Shown one piece after another: positions 60,376 to 64,000 of a stretch of 64,000 nt of DNA. The notes under the pieces are model-generated. The model was not told the DNA's origin. It did no database searches and saw only the letters and a list, made by a program, of their open reading frames with translations. The translations under genes and the position numbers were made by a program. The stretch is from Glaciecola sp947496235 (GTDB lineage Bacteria; Pseudomonadota; Gammaproteobacteria; Enterobacterales; Alteromonadaceae). Position 1 is the stretch's first letter, and every line of letters begins with the position of its first letter. The stretch lies in assembly GCF_050306235.1 (NCBI RefSeq), contig NZ_JBLWFH010000011.1:1-64000 (forward strand), written 5' to 3'.

Positions 60376-62016
60376 ATGAAAGCAATTACTACCTTACCCT
60401 TACTAATATCCTTAGTTTTTGTTCCCGTTTCTCTGAGCGCGAAAACCACTCACTTTACCAATATCAATGGTTATACACTTAATCAGCAAGGTGAATTAGT
60501 ACAATTCGATGAGATGCTAATTGAGGATGACAAAGTCGTCTCTATCGGCAAACCTAACACCACTTCTGTAGACAAAGTCGTTGATTTACAGGGCAAGACC
60601 CTTATCCCTGGCCTCATTGACGCCCATGGCCATTTGCTGGGTCTTGGGGAAAATCTCACCCAAGTCGATCTCAGAACAAGTGAATCAGAACAAGCCGCTG
60701 TTAAAGCTATTACTCAGTTTGTCAGTGCCCATAAAACCGGAGTCTGGGTAATGGGTAGAGGCTGGAATCAAGTTAATTGGCCATCAAAACAATTCCCCTC
60801 AAAAGATTCATTAGACAAGGAATTTGCAGACGTTCCGGTGTATTTAAGTCGAATAGATGGTCATGCTGCATGGGTGAACTCTAAAGCCCTAGAAGTTGCA
60901 GGAATTAATGCGTCCACTCCTGCCGTTGAAGGTGGCGAGATTGTAAAAGATGAAAATGGCAATCCAACAGGCGTACTTATCGATAATGCAATGGATCTAG
61001 TATGGCAACACATCCCTGATACAAGCCTAGAACAACTTAGAAATCAGCTAGATACTGCACAACAGCATTTGCTGTCTTTAGGCGTGACTAGTATGCATGA
61101 TGCCGGTATCAGTCAACGCGTTAGAGATATGTATGTTGAGCAAGCAGAAGCCCATCGGCTCAATCTTAGAATTTATGCGATGTTAGCCGCTACAGATCCT
61201 AATATCACAGAAATGTTAGCCCAAGGGCATTATCAAGATGAAGATGAATTTTTATCCATTCGCTCAGTAAAAGCCTATGGCGATGGTGCTTTGGGCAGTC
61301 GTGGCGCTGCGCTTTTGGCCCCCTATTCAGATGACCCAGATAATAAAGGTTTACTGGTAACCCCGCTAGAAGAGCTGCCAGCAGTGTTTGATTTAGTCAT
61401 TGGAGAAGATTTTCAACTTAATTTTCATGCAATAGGGGATCGAGCAAATCGTTTGGTTTTGCAACACTTTGCTAAAGCATTTAAAAAGTATCCAGATAAC
61501 AAGCAACGTCACCGGATTGAACATGCTCAGGTCATTGCGGTAGAAGATATTCCACTGTTTGTGGAGTACGGCATCATTCCCTCTATGCAACCTACTCATG
61601 CCACCAGTGATAAAAATATGGCAGAAGACAGGCTTGGCGCAGAACGTTTAAAAGGCGCCTATGCATGGCGAACGTTTTTAAATCAGGGTTCTCGCATTGC
61701 GTTTGGAAGCGATTTTCCAGTGGAGTTGGCCAATCCATTTCATGGGTTGCATGCGGCTGTTACTAGACAAGATGGGGATAATCAACCTCAAGGCGGTTGG
61801 ATCCCTGAAGAATCTGTGACCCTTTTAGAGGCATTTAGAGGCTTTACCATTGATGCAGCTTATGCAGCATTTCAAGAAGATAGTATCGGCCAACTTTCAC
61901 CAGGTATGAAAGCCGACTTCATTATTATCGATAAAGACATGTTTGCTATACCTGCTTCTCAAATCAGAGATATTCAGGTACAGCAAACTTGGGTGAATGG
62001 GAAGCAGGTTTTTTAA
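60376..62016 (+). CDS. exported amidohydrolase (YtcJ-like)
   Basis: 546 residues from the ATG at 60376, with GAGGA 6 bases upstream; ATG 60370 is too close to the binding site. A signal peptide ends near SLSA. The metal-dependent hydrolase fold has DAHGHLLG (HxH), the second-half LNFHAIGDRANR and RIEHAQ, and FGSDFPVE with the catalytic Asp. This pattern matches the YtcJ-like amidohydrolase group. The substrate is unknown. It may act on an amide or enamide outside the cytoplasm. Confidence 0.88.
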   Translation: MKAITTLPLLISLVFVPVSLSAKTTHFTNINGYTLNQQGELVQFDEMLIEDDKVVSIGKPNTTSVDKVVDLQGKTLIPGLIDAHGHLLGLGENLTQVDLRTSESEQAAVKAITQFVSAHKTGVWVMGRGWNQVNWPSKQFPSKDSLDKEFADVPVYLSRIDGHAAWVNSKALEVAGINASTPAVEGGEIVKDENGNPTGVLIDNAMDLVWQHIPDTSLEQLRNQLDTAQQHLLSLGVTSMHDAGISQRVRDMYVEQAEAHRLNLRIYAMLAATDPNITEMLAQGHYQDEDEFLSIRSVKAYGDGALGSRGAALLAPYSDDPDNKGLLVTPLEELPAVFDLVIGEDFQLNFHAIGDRANRLVLQHFAKAFKKYPDNKQRHRIEHAQVIAVEDIPLFVEYGIIPSMQPTHATSDKNMAEDRLGAERLKGAYAWRTFLNQGSRIAFGSDFPVELANPFHGLHAAVTRQDGDNQPQGGWIPEESVTLLEAFRGFTIDAAYAAFQEDSIGQLSPGMKADFIIIDKDMFAIPASQIRDIQVQQTWVNGKQVF

Positions 62017-62070
62017 TCTCGCCTGTAAACACCATTTATAAACAAGGTCAACATGAGCGTTGCAAGCAAA

Positions 62071-62092
62071 ACCCTATTTATTGATATAGGGT
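62071..62092 (-). terminator. terminator overlapping the stop of the metallo-hydrolase gene
   Basis: ACCCTAT (62071-62077) pairs with ATAGGGT (62086-62092). On the minus strand it is followed by TTTTG. The TAA of the gene at 62078 lies within the loop. Confidence 0.65.
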
Positions 62093-62926
62093 CTTAATCC
62101 AACGCTCTTCATTGATAAACTGCCAAGCCCAAGATTTCCATTTTTCTTCTAGCCCAGCTTCAACCACTTCAGCTTCGGACATGCCTTTGGCTTTTTGCGC
62201 CTGAACATATTGATGTGTTTGCTCAATCATATCAACAAAACGCATCAGGTCTTGTTTATTGGCTAATTTACCATGGCCAGGAATAATCTTAGTGGTCGGG
62301 TCAATCTTCGCCAACAGCACTTTAATCGCTTCAATGTAACCTTCTACATCACCACCAGCGCCTAAATCAACATATGGGAACATGCCGTTGAAAAAAATAT
62401 CCCCTGTATGCAATACATTGGCTTTTTCAAACCATATGGCGCTATCGCCGTCGGTATGCGCACTGGGTAAATGAAATACATGTGCTGTATCACCATTTAT
62501 ATGAAATTTAATGCCATCTTTATAGGTAATGACCGGTAACGATTGTTGATCAGCATCTTCTGCTGAAGCTAATCGAATTCTTACGTTTTCATGGGCAAAG
62601 ATAGTTGCGCCTTGGTTTTCATGAAAAAATGCATTAGAACCAGTATGGTCGCCATGATAGTGGGTGTTTACTACATACTTGGTTTTCATGTCACTAATGG
62701 ATTTTAATTCGGCGGCGATTTTGTCAGCTAATGGTGCATACTGATCATCAATAATTAATAATCCATCGTCACCCGCAGAAACGCCAATATTTCCTCCTGC
62801 CCCAGTTAACATATATACAGAGCCTGATACAGATTGAGACGTTACTTCAACATCGGCAAATCTATCTTGTGAAAACGCTACCAGACTCGTTGAGACCAAA
62901 GCTGCTATCACCAGTATTCTTTTCAT
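62078..62926 (-). CDS. exported metallo-beta-lactamase-fold hydrolase
   Basis: 282 residues with a signal peptide (cleavage near VAFS). The zinc motif HYHGDHTG (HxHxDH) and downstream HTDGD and GHG residues show a complete two-metal site. The family includes lactamases and many unrelated hydrolases; nothing here shows activity on antibiotics. The GAGGNIG segment and the ordering resemble exported quinoprotein-associated hydrolases. AAAGGA precedes the ATG. It is close to the small DUF1653 gene upstream on the same strand. Confidence 0.88.
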   Translation of the reverse strand: MKRILVIAALVSTSLVAFSQDRFADVEVTSQSVSGSVYMLTGAGGNIGVSAGDDGLLIIDDQYAPLADKIAAELKSISDMKTKYVVNTHYHGDHTGSNAFFHENQGATIFAHENVRIRLASAEDADQQSLPVITYKDGIKFHINGDTAHVFHLPSAHTDGDSAIWFEKANVLHTGDIFFNGMFPYVDLGAGGDVEGYIEAIKVLLAKIDPTTKIIPGHGKLANKQDLMRFVDMIEQTHQYVQAQKAKGMSEAEVVEAGLEEKWKSWAWQFINEERWIKTLYQ

Positions 62927-62938
62927 AATTGTCCTTTA

Positions 62939-63166
62939 TTAAGTTGTTTCACCACTGTCGTCGACGAATCTAAAACGCGAAACTTTTGTATCGTTGACGG
63001 TTACCATTTCACAGAAATGATTATACGGTCTAACCCAAAGAGCTCGATCACCATAAAGTTGTCGATATAACACCAGTACTTCTTCGGTTTCCGAATGTCT
63101 TACAGAATCAATCACTTCGTAGTAATTGCCTTTATAATGTTGATAACGCCCTTTCTTTAGTTGCAT
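62939..63166 (-). CDS. DUF1653 protein
   Basis: 75 residues. The GRYQHYKGNYYEVIDSVRHSETEE start and VLYRQLYGD core match the DUF1653 family, a small beta-sheet domain found alone or beside other proteins. No biochemical function is established to my knowledge. The ATG overlaps the end of the aminopeptidase gene by one base (the TGA and ATG share a base), so translation is probably coupled. Confidence 0.9.
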   Translation of the reverse strand: MQLKKGRYQHYKGNYYEVIDSVRHSETEEVLVLYRQLYGDRALWVRPYNHFCEMVTVNDTKVSRFRFVDDSGETT

Positions 63167-64000
63167 CAGCTGTTACCAAAAATATAGCTTGCCAATAAAC
63201 TAGTGACAGGTGCAGCTGTTGGCTTGCCATGTTGCCAACTCATGTTTTCGACACCTGAGCCTGCAATATCCACATGTGTAAATGGTATAGGTGCAGGCGA
63301 ATCTAAGCCATGCTTATCCAATCCTGACGCTATAGCTAAAAACGCCATCGGGAATTGATGTCCTCTAACAGTAGACACTGATGGAGCATTATTCGAAGAC
63401 AATACATCATCAGCTTTTGTTCTTGGTTGGACAAATTCATAATCTTCACGATGTACCAGGGACTGATGACACATATCTCCCCATAGAAGACCTTGAGAAC
63501 ACAGTTTTTCGTTCACTCCAGATGCCAATGCAGGACCATTTTCTAGCACTGCGGTATAAGGTCCATGTGCAAGCATTGCGTGCCCTGTCAAAGTCGCAAA
63601 ACTGAACACACTTGGATTTATTTCGTTGGCAGCCTGTTCCCTAAAGTGAGACAAAATATCCATCATTACAAGTCTGCCTTCGGCATCGGTATTACCAACA
63701 CGTACTCTTACACCTGAATGCCCAGTAATAATTTCATCTGGGGTGTAGGCTTCCGCATCAACATTGTTTCGTACCGCGGCTATTTCAGCCATCACCTTAA
63801 TGCCTTTGGGTTTCAATAAAGCCAAGGCATACATAAAACCAGCAACCGCTGCTGCACCGCCCTTATCTCGACTCATTCCCGCCATGTGACCATTAACTTT
63901 TAAATCGACTCCACCGGTATCAAAAGTAATGCCTTTTCCGGCTAACATAAGGGTTTCTGAGATTTCTCCTTGTCCGGTATAAGTCAATTGAATAACTCTA
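63166..64000 (-). CDS. M17 leucyl aminopeptidase family protein, partial at window edge
   Basis: The C-terminal catalytic part of an M17 metalloaminopeptidase; the frame stays open to position 64000, so the N-terminus lies outside. Metal-binding and catalytic residues are visible: LAGKGITFDTGG, MSRDKGGAAA, NTDAEGRLVM (the family signature) and the TLTGHA region. These are hexameric zinc or manganese enzymes that cut N-terminal residues. The last bases overlap the DUF1653 start. Confidence 0.9.
   Translation of the reverse strand, partial: RVIQLTYTGQGEISETLMLAGKGITFDTGGVDLKVNGHMAGMSRDKGGAAAVAGFMYALALLKPKGIKVMAEIAAVRNNVDAEAYTPDEIITGHSGVRVRVGNTDAEGRLVMMDILSHFREQAANEINPSVFSFATLTGHAMLAHGPYTAVLENGPALASGVNEKLCSQGLLWGDMCHQSLVHREDYEFVQPRTKADDVLSSNNAPSVSTVRGHQFPMAFLAIASGLDKHGLDSPAPIPFTHVDIAGSGVENMSWQHGKPTAAPVTSLLASYIFGNS

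Noticed and set aside
62078..62926. antibiotic-resistance beta-lactamase
   Set aside because: The fold is shared by many hydrolases; the sequence shows only the zinc site and no features specific for lactam hydrolysis.
1..64000. CRISPR array
   Set aside because: No series of regularly spaced direct repeats and no cas genes were seen.

Overview
The window looks like the chromosome of a marine, AT-rich gammaproteobacterium, most likely of the Alteromonadaceae (Glaciecola, Paraglaciecola or a relative). This is inferred from gene content: a sthA / trmA-fabR-desaturase block, cysJIH, DUF2333 and TIGR04219-type proteins, a YbdG-type channel, a YeeZ-like protein and paired GGDEF proteins. I could not run a database search, so the genus is a guess. 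No rRNA, tRNA or CRISPR array was recognised.

Bases 1-15,120 are core chromosome: a membrane-anchored RRM protein, a DUF5610-like protein, trmA convergent with fabR, a membrane desaturase divergent from fabR with a FabR-like palindrome between them, sthA, the assimilatory sulfate reduction operon cysJ-cysI-cysH, a DUF2333 / outer-membrane-barrel pair, a small PspC-type cluster and dusA.

Bases 15,125-38,326 form a genomic island of about 23.2 kb inserted in the 5' end of dusA. A 20-bp repeat (19 of 20 identical) marks both ends. The left copy lies in the intact dusA, which now has an island-supplied start. The right copy lies in a 27-codon remnant of the original dusA start. The island carries two tandem tyrosine recombinases, small membrane proteins, a gene-free stretch of about 970 bp dense in inverted repeats, a replication-relaxation (MobC-like) protein, a seven-gene leftward defence block, several small unknown genes, a PrtN-like regulator with a duplicated domain, and a hipBA toxin-antitoxin pair at the right end.

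The defence block runs hsdR, hsdM, hsdS, GHKL ATPase, PRTase-like protein, OLD-family nuclease (GajA-like), UvrD-like helicase (GajB-like). The last two look like Gabija. The two genes before them are joined to the set by overlaps and short gaps, so the unit may be an expanded Gabija-type system placed directly behind a type I restriction-modification operon. This is the best candidate here for an undescribed system.

Bases 38,360-64,000 are again core: two tandem diguanylate cyclases, two tandem acyltransferases with a mechanosensitive channel, a DUF2884 protein, a YeeZ-like protein, a sodium-dependent transporter, msrA, a lipoprotein beta-propeller, a PhoD-like phosphatase broken by a frameshift, a flavodoxin, an ExbD without its partner, a CheW-like protein, a dipeptidyl-peptidase IV, a threonine dehydratase-like enzyme, an amidohydrolase, a metallo-beta-lactamase-fold protein, a DUF1653 protein, and an M17 aminopeptidase cut by the window edge.
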